64,000 nucleotides of DNA from Terriglobales bacterium (GCA_035573675.1 DATMAB010000020.1:1-64000); one strand, 5' to 3'. Positions 1 to 8,852 are shown, numbered from the stretch's first letter. Notes: generated from the letters alone by a model not told the origin. Numbers and translations: made by a program.

Positions 1-832
1 CGGTGGTACCCGCCACGCTGCCGCCCACGGCACCGGTGGTGCGAGTCGCGGTATCCACAGTTGCCCCAGCGACGTTGCCAACGGTGTTCGTGGTCGCCCC
101 GAGCGTGCTGCCGACCGTGGAGGTAGCGCCGCCCAGCAACCCGCCGCCCGACGCACGGCCTTGCCCGGAGGCTCCGGCCGTTGTCCTGGCACCGCCTGCT
201 CCCGAGGACATGATGGGTTCATCGGCCATCATCGTGGTCGAGGAGACAGCGCTCTCCGCCGCCGCTACCGCTTGGATCGTGGCATCGAGCGGAATCTCGC
301 GGCCGTCTTTCAGCAGGGCGCGTTCGAAGACGATGCCCAGCTCGGACTGTGAATCGGCTTTTCCCTTCTCACGGACTTGTGCCTTGGTGACTTTGCCGAT
401 CAGCTTCGAACCCCGAGGAATCACAACTTGTCCCTCGGACTTGACGTCCTGCGTGGTCTTGGCCTCAACCCGGTCGCCTTCCTTGTTCTTGCCGGCACTG
501 ATGGACTTCGTCAGAGTGGCATCGATGACCGTACCGCTGGCGAGGGTGGCCGAACCGCGACCTGCTTTCGCCGAGACGGACGCATCCGCGGAACCGCTCG
601 CCGAAGCCTTGGCATCCTTCTTCGGCTTTTCCGGGGACGGCTCCTGGCCGGCTGCAGCCTGCTGCGACGCCGCTGTCGAGGTGCTCGACCCCACTTGCGC
701 CCCGGACTTCCCTGCCGAAGCGGAAGTGTTGCTTGTGCCAGCGGCTGTGCTCTTCGCTTCCGCTTCGGTTTGCGCTGCGGCAACCCCGAGCGAAAGTACC
801 ATTACGAATAGCATCATTGCGAAGCGCTTCAT
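1..832 (-). CDS. Secreted low-complexity protein, 3' end outside window
   Basis: The gene runs leftwards and is cut by the window edge; 277 codons are visible. The ATG at 832 follows a GGGAGGT ribosome site with about 9 nt spacing. Residues 1-20 form a signal peptide (KR, then a Met/Leu/Val-rich core, then AAA-Q). Residues 22-100 are rich in Ala, Ser, Thr and Lys, suggesting an unstructured linker outside the cytoplasm. A more ordered part around residues 105-170 includes VIPRGSKLIGKV, reminiscent of the IPRGS element in TrbI/VirB10-like and related envelope proteins. The visible C-terminus is a Gly/Thr/Val repeat (GATTNTVGNV style). The long plus-strand open frame over the same DNA is its Pro/Ala-rich shadow. 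Function unknown. Confidence 0.6.
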   Translation of the reverse strand, partial: MKRFAMMLFVMVLSLGVAAAQTEAEAKSTAAGTSNTSASAGKSGAQVGSSTSTAASQQAAAGQEPSPEKPKKDAKASASGSADASVSAKAGRGSATLASGTVIDATLTKSISAGKNKEGDRVEAKTTQDVKSEGQVVIPRGSKLIGKVTKAQVREKGKADSQSELGIVFERALLKDGREIPLDATIQAVAAAESAVSSTTMMADEPIMSSGAGGARTTAGASGQGRASGGGLLGGATSTVGSTLGATTNTVGNVAGATVDTATRTTGAVGGSVAGTT

Positions 833-977
833 TACTCTGTGACCTCCCGAGTCTCGTCCCGGGGGATGGGACGGATATCCAGTAGCTGGGAGGTTGAGAT
901 GCAGCCAGGGCCATTGCGGGTTGACCCGCGAGGGGCACAACTCGCTGTGTCAACGACTTAGACAGGCTGGAAGGGGC
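833..977. other. Intergenic spacer upstream of the partial gene
   Basis: The spacer holds the ribosome site of the leftward gene and a short inverted repeat (GTCCC...GGGAC around 857-872). I see no gene in it and no convincing -35/-10 pair. Confidence 0.4.
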
Positions 978-1373
978 TCATTCCAGGGCAGCTTCTTCCC
1001 AACGTCGAAAACGCTGCAGGTCGGTCCGAACGGAATGCAGTACCCAGGCGACGATGGTGGCATCGTCCAGGTAGCCGACGATGGGCAGGGCGTCGGGGAC
1101 GACATCCAGCGGATTCACGAAGTAGACCAGGGCTCCCAGCAGCGCCACGACCGTCCGCCAGGGGACGCTGGTGTAGCGACGGCTACGCCACGAGCGCAGA
1201 AGGCGCAGGGCGGTTGTGAAATCGGACCACAGGCTGCCGAATACGCCGCGACGTCGTTCGGCCTTGCGTTCGGCATCTTCCAGCAGCCGGCGCGCACGCT
1301 CGGGGTCCTGCGCGTACGACTCGGCCGCCTTTGTGGCCCGACGCAGTCCCCGTCCCAATTCTCCTGACACCAT
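978..1373 (-). CDS. YkvA/DUF1232-family small membrane-associated protein
   Basis: A protein of about 131 residues. The C-terminal half carries the DUF1232 (YkvA) signature, a hydrophobic stretch leading into NPLDVVPDALPIVGYLDD and then an Ala/Val-rich helix. The N-terminal half is basic and helical (many Arg, Glu, Ala). Known members are small, widespread, probably membrane-associated proteins of unknown function. The ATG at 1373 is preceded by AAGGAG three bases upstream; a GTG at 1370 is better spaced and equally possible. A longer start at 1400 has no ribosome site. It is divergent from the TPR gene at 1537. The family call is firm; the role is not known. Confidence 0.8.
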   Translation of the reverse strand: MVSGELGRGLRRATKAAESYAQDPERARRLLEDAERKAERRRGVFGSLWSDFTTALRLLRSWRSRRYTSVPWRTVVALLGALVYFVNPLDVVPDALPIVGYLDDATIVAWVLHSVRTDLQRFRRWEEAALE

Positions 1374-1536
1374 CCGCTCCTTGCGGCAGGCTGGCCGCAC
1401 AACTCGTATTATGCACTGCCTCCAGCGCAGGCGCTACGTTGCGGACACCAGGCGGAAATCGCCCAGTTGTGGCGACCGCTAGACGCGTGCCGCACACTTT
1501 TTCGATAATGTCCGCACTCGTTTCCTGGAGGTCAAA

Positions 1537-3159
1537 GTGAGAGCGTGGACTCTTTTTTTCTTGTGCATCCTCTGGTCTTCGCCGGCCCTGCGAGCCGACG
1601 AGGGCCATGACCATGGGCCGGACGGACGGGAAAAAATCGGCCGCGTCACATTCCCGGTCTCCTGTTCGGCAGAAGCCAGGCAGGAATTCGGCCGCGCGGT
1701 GGCTCTCCTGCATTCGTTCTGGTACGAAGAAGCGGAAAAAGCATTCCGCGCTATCGCAGAAAAGGATCCAAAGTGCGCGATGGCGCACTGGGGCGTGGCC
1801 ATGACCAATTTCCGCCCGCTCTGGTATCCCACCGATCGAAGCACGCGCGAGAAGATGCACGAAGAATTGGTAAAGGCCGAGAGCCTGAAGCCGCGTACCG
1901 CGCGTGAGCGTGACTACATCGCAGCCCTACTCACCTACTTCCGTAATCCCGAGCGCACGGACCACCCGGCGCTTATGGTGCAGTACGAGCAGGCGATGGA
2001 GAAACTGCACCAGCGCTATCCGCGCGACAAGGAAGCCGCCATCTTCTACTCCCTGGCGCTACTGGGGACGGCGCAGGCCCAGCCCCCGGACAAGAGCTAT
2101 GCGCGACAGAGAAAGGCCGGCGCCATCCTGGAGCCGCTGTTCGCCGCCCAGCCCGATCATCCCGGCCTGGCCCACTACTTGATTCACTCCTACGACTTTC
2201 CGACGCTGGCGGCGCAGGGACTGAACGCAGCACGGCGCTACGCCCGAATCGCGCCCGCAGTACCGCACGCCCTGCACATGCCCTCGCACATCTTCATCCG
2301 TCTGGGCATCTGGGACGATGCCATCGCTTCCAACCGCGCATCGGCGGAAGCGGCGCGCGTCTACGCGCGCAGCCGCGGCTGGGAGGGCGCCTGGGACCAG
2401 CAACTGCACGCCATGGACTATCTCGCTTACGCGCACTTGCAGAAAGGAGAGCAGGGCGAGGCGGAGCGCGTGCTTGACGAACTGCAGGGCATTCAGACGG
2501 GCATTCCCATGAGCATCACCTCGCACTACGCCTTCGCAGCGATCCCGGTGCGTCTGGCCATGGAGTCGCGCCGGTGGGAACAGACGGCAAACCTTCAGCC
2601 GCGCGCGGACGCCAGCCCCTGGGCGGCGGCGATGGTGCACTGGGCTCGTGCCGTGGGCGCCGCACGGAGCGGCAAGCTGGAGGCGGCTCGCCAGAACCTG
2701 GCCACGCTCACCGCGCTGCGCGACCAGCTTCGCCAATCGAAAGTGCCCTTCTGGACCGATCAGACCGAGGTCTTGCACCTGAGCGCTGCCGCGTGGGTAT
2801 CCCAGGCTGAGGGCAAGGCACAGGAGGCGGAACGGCTCATGCGCGCCGCCGCCGATCTCGAGGATTCGACCGACAAGCATCCGGTCACGCCCGGCGCCAT
2901 CACGCCCGCGCGCGAGATGCTCGGAGACCTTCTGCTGGAGCTGAAACGTCCGAAGGAGGCTCTCGCGGAATACCAGGCGTCGCTCAAGAACGCGCCCAAC
3001 CGCTTCAACGGCCTGTATGGAGCCGCGCGCGCAGCGGAACAGGCGGGCGATACCTCTCTGGCCCGAACCTTCTACAACCGCCTGCTGGAAACGTGCGGGA
3101 AGGAGAATACGGAGCGCAAGGAACTCGACGCCGCGCGGAGTTTCATCGCCATGCGCTAG
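1537..3159 (+). CDS. Exported tetratricopeptide-repeat protein
   Basis: 540 residues starting at GTG 1537, with GGAGG at 1527-1531 giving normal spacing. Residues 1-20 are a signal peptide (FFLCILWSSPALRA) followed by a His/Asp-rich segment (DEGHDHGPDG), which could bind metal. The rest is a string of helical repeats with TPR character, clearest at about 40-80 (EEAEKAFRAIAEKDP), 220-300 and 440-530 (PKEALAEYQASLKNAP, AARAAEQAGDTSLARTFY). No catalytic motif is visible. Proteins of this layout are common in Acidobacteriota and are thought to be periplasmic scaffolds; that role is inference. Its stop codon overlaps the stop of the opposing gene, so the two are tail to tail with no terminator between them. 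Confidence 0.75.
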   Translation: MRAWTLFFLCILWSSPALRADEGHDHGPDGREKIGRVTFPVSCSAEARQEFGRAVALLHSFWYEEAEKAFRAIAEKDPKCAMAHWGVAMTNFRPLWYPTDRSTREKMHEELVKAESLKPRTARERDYIAALLTYFRNPERTDHPALMVQYEQAMEKLHQRYPRDKEAAIFYSLALLGTAQAQPPDKSYARQRKAGAILEPLFAAQPDHPGLAHYLIHSYDFPTLAAQGLNAARRYARIAPAVPHALHMPSHIFIRLGIWDDAIASNRASAEAARVYARSRGWEGAWDQQLHAMDYLAYAHLQKGEQGEAERVLDELQGIQTGIPMSITSHYAFAAIPVRLAMESRRWEQTANLQPRADASPWAAAMVHWARAVGAARSGKLEAARQNLATLTALRDQLRQSKVPFWTDQTEVLHLSAAAWVSQAEGKAQEAERLMRAAADLEDSTDKHPVTPGAITPAREMLGDLLLELKRPKEALAEYQASLKNAPNRFNGLYGAARAAEQAGDTSLARTFYNRLLETCGKENTERKELDAARSFIAMR

Positions 3160-4277
3160 CGGCCCTTGGCGCGGGCGGCGTTGACCTTGGCCAGCAGATC
3201 GCGGGCCGGCTGGCGGAACGGGCTGTTGATTTCTGCGGCCTGCATCAGCGCCTGTCGCGCTTCCGTCAGCCGGTTCAGTTTGGCGTAGGCGAAGCCCAGA
3301 TAGTACAGACATTCGGCATACGCTCCGGCTTCGTTCTTGAGCGCGCTCGAGGCTTTTTGCAACTCGGCGATGGCCGCTGCCGTGTTCCCCTGGTTGAGCA
3401 GCGCCTTCCCCAGCGCGGTGTGCGCGGTACCCGCCAGCAGCGCGCGCTGCGGGTCGGCGGCCGCGTCTTTGTCGGCGAGTGTCACCGCCTTGCGTCCGTA
3501 CTCGACGCCGCGTGCGGCCGTCTTGGGATCGGAACCGAAACTGTCCGCCAGCAGCACCAGCACGGGAACGCTTTCCGGGTTCGCCTGCAGCGTCTTCTCC
3601 GCGTACGCGATCAAGCGGGTGCGGTCGTTCAGTTGCTGCAGCGCGATCATGGCGAACTGGGCCACCTGCTCCTCGAACTTCGATCCCGGAAACGCCGGTG
3701 TGAAGCGTTCGATCAGGGCCATGCGCCTGGCCGGACTCTCTTCATTGGCGATGCCGTTGAAGGCCACGCTTTCCAGATAGTCATAGGACGGCTTGTGCTG
3801 CAGGCGCAACTCCTCGACGCGGTTGCGGAAATGCTCGTCCGTCATGCCTTCCGGTTTGTGCTTCTCCAGATTGTTGTACAGCTCGCCGCCGCGCGCCGCA
3901 TACTCCACGATGCGCGTATTGTCCTTGGTCTGCATGGCGGCCGTCACCTGGGCCATGATCAGGTCGAGATTGTTGGGCATGGCTTCCAGCGCCTTGTCGC
4001 CGTGCGCGAGGGCGGCCTGTGCGTCGCCCCGCGCCAGAGCCAACTCCGCCAACTGTGAGTGTCCGTAGGCCACGGCGGCGGCATTGGACGAGAAGTTCTG
4101 CACAAACTCTTCCAGCATTTGCACTTTTTTCTGCGTGTCCGCTTCCTGATTGATTTGCTGGATGGCGGCATCCTCAGGGGTACCGGCAGGAATGATGATC
4201 TGTCCCAGCTGCGCCGTTGCCGGCGTGGTCGCCACCAGCAGCAGGAGCACGAGGGTCAACCCGCTCAAGGGGCGCAT
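3156..4277 (-). CDS. Exported TPR-like helical repeat protein
   Basis: 373 residues. I start it at ATG 4277, preceded by GGAGG with 6 nt spacing and followed at once by a signal peptide (LTLVLLLLVATTPATAQ). The open frame extends far upstream, but that part lies antisense of codons that encode the Lgt/methyltransferase fusion and is a shadow. The mature protein is a run of TPR-like helices: AALAHGDKALEAMPNN around 90-105, GNTAAAIAELQKASSALK near 310, and LTEARQALMQAAEINSPF near 350. The C-terminal residues are basic (AARAKGR). It shares its stop-codon bases with the gene ending at 3159. No enzyme motif is visible; a periplasmic scaffold is the best guess. Confidence 0.75.
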   Translation of the reverse strand: MRPLSGLTLVLLLLVATTPATAQLGQIIIPAGTPEDAAIQQINQEADTQKKVQMLEEFVQNFSSNAAAVAYGHSQLAELALARGDAQAALAHGDKALEAMPNNLDLIMAQVTAAMQTKDNTRIVEYAARGGELYNNLEKHKPEGMTDEHFRNRVEELRLQHKPSYDYLESVAFNGIANEESPARRMALIERFTPAFPGSKFEEQVAQFAMIALQQLNDRTRLIAYAEKTLQANPESVPVLVLLADSFGSDPKTAARGVEYGRKAVTLADKDAAADPQRALLAGTAHTALGKALLNQGNTAAAIAELQKASSALKNEAGAYAECLYYLGFAYAKLNRLTEARQALMQAAEINSPFRQPARDLLAKVNAARAKGR

Positions 4278-4390
4278 GGGAACCTCCACGAGGTGACGGT
4301 CGACAATCGGCGGGCATGGTAGCGCTGTTTGTCGATCCCGTGCAAGACACTCGGCTGAATCAACGCCAAGCGCGCAACTCTTTTCGACCC

Positions 4391-5764
4391 TTACTTCCGG
4401 CCGGTTCTCTTTTGCGCAACCACCAGCCCGCGCGGCGTGGGCAACAGCACAACGGAGATGAGGCCCTCCTGCTCCATGCGCAGCGCGGCTTCGCGTACTA
4501 CGCGCAGGTGTGAACTCGCGTCGTGCATGAGGATGAGACCGGTGGGATTGATCTGCGGCAGAAAGCGCCGCACTTCCTGCTCGCGGATGGGCGGATCGCT
4601 GTCGCTGAAAAACAAGTCGATCCTCCCGTCGACCTCGAGCTCCAGACTGGCCTGGTTCCGGCAGTCGACCCAGGGCAGCAGCCCCGCAGTTTGCAGTCGT
4701 TCCCGGGCTTTCGCGAACACCACGGGATCGTGCTCGCAGGTGATGACCTTGCCGAAACCGTTCTGCTTCAGCCCTTCGGCGATCCACAAGGTGCTTGCGC
4801 CCATGAAGCTGCCGGTCTCGACCACCAGGCTCGGCTTCACGGTGGTGACCAGGCACTTGAGGAACTCCAGCACTTCGACCTCGGCCGTCATGGAGTCGTA
4901 CATGCGCCAGCGCTCCGGATGCGGACACTCGGGCGTCGCGCGGTGATATTCGGGCTGCATCTTGGTTCCGTGCTCGCCGGCATGCTGCGCGATGCGGTGC
5001 TCCGCCTTGACCGCCTTGAACCGCCGCCGCACCACCGCCAGCAGCGTGATTCCTGCAATCATCGACAGCAGGCTCACGGCCTGCGCGTTGGTCAGGCCAA
5101 AGAACGACCGCGGGTTGATGCGGATGAACTCCACCAGAAAGCGCGCCAGCCCGCTCAGCACGAAGTATTGCGCCGCCACTTCACCTACGGGGCGCGGCTG
5201 CAGCAGCACCTTGGCTCCCACCCGCCACAAGTAGTAGAAGATCACCACGCCTGCGAGGAATTCATAGATGGGCGTCGGGTGCACGCGCTCGGTCGTCGGT
5301 ACCAGGCCGTGGGGAAAACTCATGCCCCAGGGCAGCGAAGTGGGGATGCCGTAGTCGCCGTCGCCCGAGAGCAGGCAGCCGATGCGTCCGACGGCGTATC
5401 CCAGCGCCACGGCGGGCGTGGTCACATCGAGCATCACCGGCAGCGGCATTTTGTAGTGCCGCGCCAGCAGAACTACGGTAATCACCCCTCCGATCGCCGC
5501 TCCATACCAGGCGAATCCGCTGGAGCTGAACAAGCGTCCCACCGGATCAGCGAACAGCTCGGCCGGTGTCTCCAGCACGTGGTAGAGCTTGGAGCCAACC
5601 AGACCCGCGGCCGCCAGCCACAGCGCGATGTTCAAAGCGTCCGCCGAAAGCTTGCGTCGCTTCAAGTCGGCTTCCAGCGCCTTGTAGCCGCACACCAGCC
5701 CCAGCCAAACCATCAGGCCGTAGGTGCCCAGCTTGAGAGGGCCGATTTCGATAAAGGGGATCAG
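4391..5764 (-). CDS. lgt: Prolipoprotein diacylglyceryl transferase fused to a class I SAM methyltransferase
   Basis: One uninterrupted frame codes for two enzymes. The N-terminal ~270 residues are a polytopic Lgt, which moves diacylglycerol from phosphatidylglycerol onto the lipobox Cys of prolipoproteins. Visible marks are YGLMVWLG, GRIGCLLSGDGDYG (the variant form of the Lgt signature) and HPTPIYEF. After a basic linker near MQPEYHRATPECPHPE comes a class I methyltransferase of about 180 residues: VVETGSFMGASTLWIAEG (SAM-binding motif I) and LFFSDSDPPIR. Start: the longest frame opens at GTG 5839 without a ribosome site and overlaps a possible gene remnant. CTG 5764 has GAGGA five bases upstream and sits exactly where Lgt homology begins, so I prefer it. 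Lgt is normally ~260-300 residues, so the fusion is unusual. Confidence 0.8.
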   Translation of the reverse strand: MIPFIEIGPLKLGTYGLMVWLGLVCGYKALEADLKRRKLSADALNIALWLAAAGLVGSKLYHVLETPAELFADPVGRLFSSSGFAWYGAAIGGVITVVLLARHYKMPLPVMLDVTTPAVALGYAVGRIGCLLSGDGDYGIPTSLPWGMSFPHGLVPTTERVHPTPIYEFLAGVVIFYYLWRVGAKVLLQPRPVGEVAAQYFVLSGLARFLVEFIRINPRSFFGLTNAQAVSLLSMIAGITLLAVVRRRFKAVKAEHRIAQHAGEHGTKMQPEYHRATPECPHPERWRMYDSMTAEVEVLEFLKCLVTTVKPSLVVETGSFMGASTLWIAEGLKQNGFGKVITCEHDPVVFAKARERLQTAGLLPWVDCRNQASLELEVDGRIDLFFSDSDPPIREQEVRRFLPQINPTGLILMHDASSHLRVVREAALRMEQEGLISVVLLPTPRGLVVAQKRTGRK

Positions 5765-5819
5765 GTGCGTCCTCGCGACATTATCAGCAGTATAAGGGAC
5801 GGCGTTGTATTGCCCGGCC

Positions 5820-5960
5820 TCAGCTTTCCAGGCGCGCACCGGTCTGAGTGTCGAAGAGATGCAAGGTTAGGTCCATCAGCCAGACGGCGCGAGCGAACTC
5901 CGGCACGCAGATGATGTTCCGGTTGATCGGGTCAATGTCAACGACACCCGGCCGGAAGGT
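5820..5960 (-). pseudogene. Possible C-terminal remnant of a MalK/UgpC-type ABC ATPase
   Basis: Between the start of lgt and the phosphatase gene, a 46-codon minus-strand frame without a start codon ends in LTLHLFDTQTGARL. This resembles the extreme C-terminus of sugar ABC transporter ATPases (VDLxRLHLFDPxTGxxL). No Walker or signature motif is present nearby, so if the match is real it is a leftover tail. It overlaps the 5' extension of the lgt frame, which argues for the shorter lgt start. The similarity is short, so confidence is low. Confidence 0.3.
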
Positions 5961-5968
5961 TCAGGATG

Positions 5969-6802
5969 TCAGGACGACAGCAGCCCGAGCACAGCGCTGT
6001 TCCATCCCTCAGGCCCCGGCGCATCGCCGCGCATGATCTTCGGCAGCCGAGCGAGCACCTGGGCGTCGAACTCTCCTTCCGGGTTCGGCAACAGAAAGGC
6101 CTGGTCGACGGCCGCCAACATCGGCAGGTCATTGGCGCTGTCGCCCAGAGCGACCGACCGCAGACGAACGTGGGATGCGGCGCGATACAGATCCATCAGT
6201 TTGCGCACCGCCTTGCCCTTGTCACTGCCGGCAAACAGATGATGGAAGCGTCCGCCGCGCGCCACCTCAAGCCCATGTTCCCGCGCCAGTTGCAGAAGTT
6301 TTTTCTCTGCCTTCGAATCCGATCCGGCGAAGAAAAACGGTTCGTCGAAGTCCCTGCGTTTGGCCAATGCTGCCTGGCGCAGGTCGAGTCCGGTGTTAGC
6401 GGCGACCTCGCGCGCACTCATCTGGTGGAAGCCGACCACCTCGGCGCCGGCTTCGGCCGCGATTTCCTTTAGTTGCTCGATCATCTGTTCGTACGGCTTT
6501 CCCAGCGCCAGGCAGTGGTAACGGCCCAGCCGGATCTCGCCGGGAACTTTTCGCTTGAAGTATTCCTGGGGGATGAACACGCCGGCGCCGTTCTCGGAAA
6601 TGAAAGGATGCGGATTGCGCAGGCGCCTCCTCAAGTCCTCGATCTCGGCCCGTGTCTTGCTGCTGCAAAAGACCAGCGGAATAGACCGCCGTTCCAGCTC
6701 CTCCAGCGCCGGCTGGGCCGCTGACCACGAATAGGTGTGATGGTCGAGCAGCGTCCCGTCGAGATCGGTGAACACGACGTAGCGCGGCGCCAGCGGGCTC
6801 AC
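5969..6802 (-). CDS. HAD-family mannosyl/glucosyl-3-phosphoglycerate phosphatase
   Basis: 277 residues, starting at GTG 6802 inside the stop of the upstream gene (GTGA overlap), a sign of translational coupling. HAD motif I is FTDLDGTLLD with Asp13 and Asp15 as nucleophile and acid; motif II is FCSSKT; the motif III Lys lies in KGKAVRKL; motif IV is GDSAND near residue 220. The cap and the HLF.GSDKGKA region match the MpgP/GpgP group (COG3769), which dephosphorylates mannosyl- or glucosyl-3-phosphoglycerate to give the free compatible solute. It is the last gene of a four-gene minus-strand operon beginning with a GpgS-like synthase, which supports this role. Whether the natural substrate carries one or two sugars cannot be read from the sequence. 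Confidence 0.8.
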   Translation of the reverse strand: MSPLAPRYVVFTDLDGTLLDHHTYSWSAAQPALEELERRSIPLVFCSSKTRAEIEDLRRRLRNPHPFISENGAGVFIPQEYFKRKVPGEIRLGRYHCLALGKPYEQMIEQLKEIAAEAGAEVVGFHQMSAREVAANTGLDLRQAALAKRRDFDEPFFFAGSDSKAEKKLLQLAREHGLEVARGGRFHHLFAGSDKGKAVRKLMDLYRAASHVRLRSVALGDSANDLPMLAAVDQAFLLPNPEGEFDAQVLARLPKIMRGDAPGPEGWNSAVLGLLSS

Positions 6803-7500
6803 AAGTGCCGGAAGACCTCTTCTTCCTTCTCGCCCGGGCGCATCCTTCCCTCCAGCCACTCGCGAGCCATGTCGCGTCCGGCCAGGCCGAAGGCGATGGC
6901 CAGCGCGATCACGATTCCGGCAAACAGAATAGCGAAGGCGACCAGCAGCGCCGTGCGTCCGATGCGCAACTGCTCCAGCGCAATCACTACCGTCAGGCTC
7001 AGCACCAGCACGCGCACGATGCCGGCCACCAGCCGCGCTCCCCACCACTGCGCGTTCACCGCCGCCAGCAGGGCGCTGCGCGCCAGGAACTTGGCCACCA
7101 GCACTCCCAGCAGCAGCACCAGCAAGGCCGTGATCAGGTCGGGGACGTAGTTGACGAAGCGCACCACCAGGCTGTGGGTCATCTCCGTCTCGGCCGCTTC
7201 CAGCGCGATCAGGATGATCAGCACCCACAGCACGCCCTGCAGCAGGCGCGCGGCGAAATCGCTGGGCGCGCGGAACAGGCCGCTGCGGGCCACGATGCTG
7301 CCCAGTTCGGTTTCCATCATCATGCGGTCGAAGCGCAACAGGTGCAGCAGCCTTTCGGTGATGCGGCGGGCCACGAACGCGAACGCGCCTCCGACCACCA
7401 GCACGACCAGCACGGTTACCAATCCCGGGAGAATGGCGGCGAACTGGTCCGCCAGCCGCTGGAATGGGATCAGGAACGCCTTTTCAATCAGCGATTGCAC
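6799..7500 (-). CDS. Small MscS-like (conserved TM helix) membrane protein
   Basis: 233 residues with about five hydrophobic segments, including the two repeated 'conserved TM helix' blocks typical of short mechanosensitive-channel relatives (FVNYVPDLITALLVLLLGVL, and the earlier PGLVTVLVVLVVGGAFAF). It lacks the long cytoplasmic MscS beta domain. The start is GTG 7500 with a strong GGAGGA site; the first codons overlap the last 17 bases of the glycosyltransferase gene. The longer frame to 7641 is rejected because it runs antiparallel through coding sequence and is Arg-rich nonsense. Placement inside a compatible-solute operon suggests release or sensing during osmotic shifts. This is inference; gating has not been shown for this subfamily. 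Confidence 0.75.
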   Translation of the reverse strand: MQSLIEKAFLIPFQRLADQFAAILPGLVTVLVVLVVGGAFAFVARRITERLLHLLRFDRMMMETELGSIVARSGLFRAPSDFAARLLQGVLWVLIILIALEAAETEMTHSLVVRFVNYVPDLITALLVLLLGVLVAKFLARSALLAAVNAQWWGARLVAGIVRVLVLSLTVVIALEQLRIGRTALLVAFAILFAGIVIALAIAFGLAGRDMAREWLEGRMRPGEKEEEVFRHL

Positions 7501-8812
7501 GTGACTCCTCCTTCTCTGCCTTCTCCACCTTCTCCGTCTTCTCCGGTGGCGGCGTGCCGGACCAGCGCGCCAGCAGATAGGGCTTTTCTTGCTCGAATAT
7601 CCTGCATAACTGTTCGATGCGGTCTTCGACCTGAACCGCATTGCTCTCCCGCACCTCGATCACGAAGGATGCCGTCCGCCCCAGGTATAGCGGCACCAGC
7701 GATTGCATGAGATGGTCGCGATCCATCTTCTTCTGATGGTGCGCCGCCGCGAACTCGTAGATCAGCCGTACCCACAGCACGTCCGGGATGCGGAAGTTCT
7801 CGCCATCGACCCTGGCCCAGGCTGCCAAAGACTCGAGCGTCTCCGGCGAAAGGAACACCTTGTACACCTCCGCCAGGTCGCGCACGCCCTGCGCGTAGGC
7901 GCGGATCATGCGGTTGACGTCGACCGTGATGGGCTCGACGCCCACGTCGAACGGAAAACCGAACATCGGCACCGATTCCCCTGTCTTGGGTTCCTTCCAC
8001 ACCGCCTCGTAGCTTCCCATCAGGGAGAACAACGAGCCCACGACCTGGCGAAACATGGCCGTCAGGTCGGCTCCGGGATCCTTGGCGTCGTGCAGTTTGG
8101 CGCCCAGGTAGGACTGCCCGATGCGGAACCCATCGCCCATCGCCGTGACCGTCATCCAGATGTCGATCCCGAAGCGCGCCACGTCGGTCTCCCACACGTC
8201 CTTGGTCAGATAGTGCGCCGCCAGGCGTCCGGAGAAACCGAAGTCTCCTCCGATGGGCTGCCGCACGCTCTTGCCGAACAGGGTGCGGGTCAGTGGATAG
8301 ATGATGCCGTTGGTGATGGTGCCGTCGTACTTGTGGCGCAGGTAGTAGGGCGCGACGAAGTCGATGTTGCGCTCCAGCACCGGGCGCACCAGCAGGTCCA
8401 CCCAGTGGGGCGTGATGCTGCGCAGATCCGAGTCCACTACCAGGCAGGCCTTGGCGTTCAACTGACGGGCCACTTCGAAGATGGTGCGAAACGCGCTGCC
8501 CTTCCCCGGAATCCCGTGGTAGGGCGTGCTCAGCCGCTGCACCGGACGCACCGGGTGCGCCACCAGCAACAGCGATTCCGTGTCCACCTCCGCCTTCAGC
8601 ACTACCTCCGGCGTGCCGTCCTTGGAGGCGCCGTCGGAATTCACCAGGATGGACCGCCGGTCGGGGAAATACTTCGCCAGTCCCGCGGCTACGGCGCGCA
8701 CCACATGTCCGATGGTGCGGGCGTTGTTGTAGCTGGGAATACCGGCGACGATGTCCGTCTCGCCGATCTCCTTCAGGCGAGTCTCCAGTTCGGCCGGCAG
8801 GAAGGCTTCCAC
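7484..8812 (-). CDS. GT-A glycosyltransferase of the compatible-solute operon (MggA-like candidate)
   Basis: 442 residues. Features of a GT-A fold: IPSYNNARTIG at 25-35, the donor loop PGKGSA at 102-107, and a DSD metal-binding triad at 127-129. The middle part (QPIGGDFGFSG, about 185-195, and FGIDIWMT) is typical of GT2/GT81-type sugar-phosphoglycerate synthases. The C-terminal 20 residues are a Glu/Lys-rich tail whose codons overlap the next gene. It sits directly after the GpgS-like gene, so it may add a second sugar to glucosyl-3-phosphoglycerate, as mannosylglucosyl-3-phosphoglycerate synthase (MggA) does in Petrotoga. The family call is firm; the exact donor and acceptor are inference. 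The gap to the upstream gene is 40 bp. Confidence 0.7.
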   Translation of the reverse strand: MEAFLPAELETRLKEIGETDIVAGIPSYNNARTIGHVVRAVAAGLAKYFPDRRSILVNSDGASKDGTPEVVLKAEVDTESLLLVAHPVRPVQRLSTPYHGIPGKGSAFRTIFEVARQLNAKACLVVDSDLRSITPHWVDLLVRPVLERNIDFVAPYYLRHKYDGTITNGIIYPLTRTLFGKSVRQPIGGDFGFSGRLAAHYLTKDVWETDVARFGIDIWMTVTAMGDGFRIGQSYLGAKLHDAKDPGADLTAMFRQVVGSLFSLMGSYEAVWKEPKTGESVPMFGFPFDVGVEPITVDVNRMIRAYAQGVRDLAEVYKVFLSPETLESLAAWARVDGENFRIPDVLWVRLIYEFAAAHHQKKMDRDHLMQSLVPLYLGRTASFVIEVRESNAVQVEDRIEQLCRIFEQEKPYLLARWSGTPPPEKTEKVEKAEKEESRAIAD

Positions 8813-8852
8813 GCTTCCTCTCCTTCACAGGCTGCGAGCCCGGGGACCGCGG

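Noticed and set aside
3-842. 279-codon plus-strand frame at the left edge
   Set aside because: The minus strand has a ribosome site, a signal peptide and an ordered segment; the plus frame is a Pro/Ala-rich shadow.
4278-4928. N-terminal extension of the TPR gene ending at 3156
   Set aside because: It overlaps the methyltransferase part of the lgt fusion on the same strand in another phase; the signal peptide and ribosome site mark ATG 4277 as the start.
6803-7228. Long N-terminal extension of the HAD phosphatase
   Set aside because: The DxDGT motif should lie near the N-terminus, and GTG 6802 overlaps the upstream stop; the extension is a shadow of the MscS-like gene.
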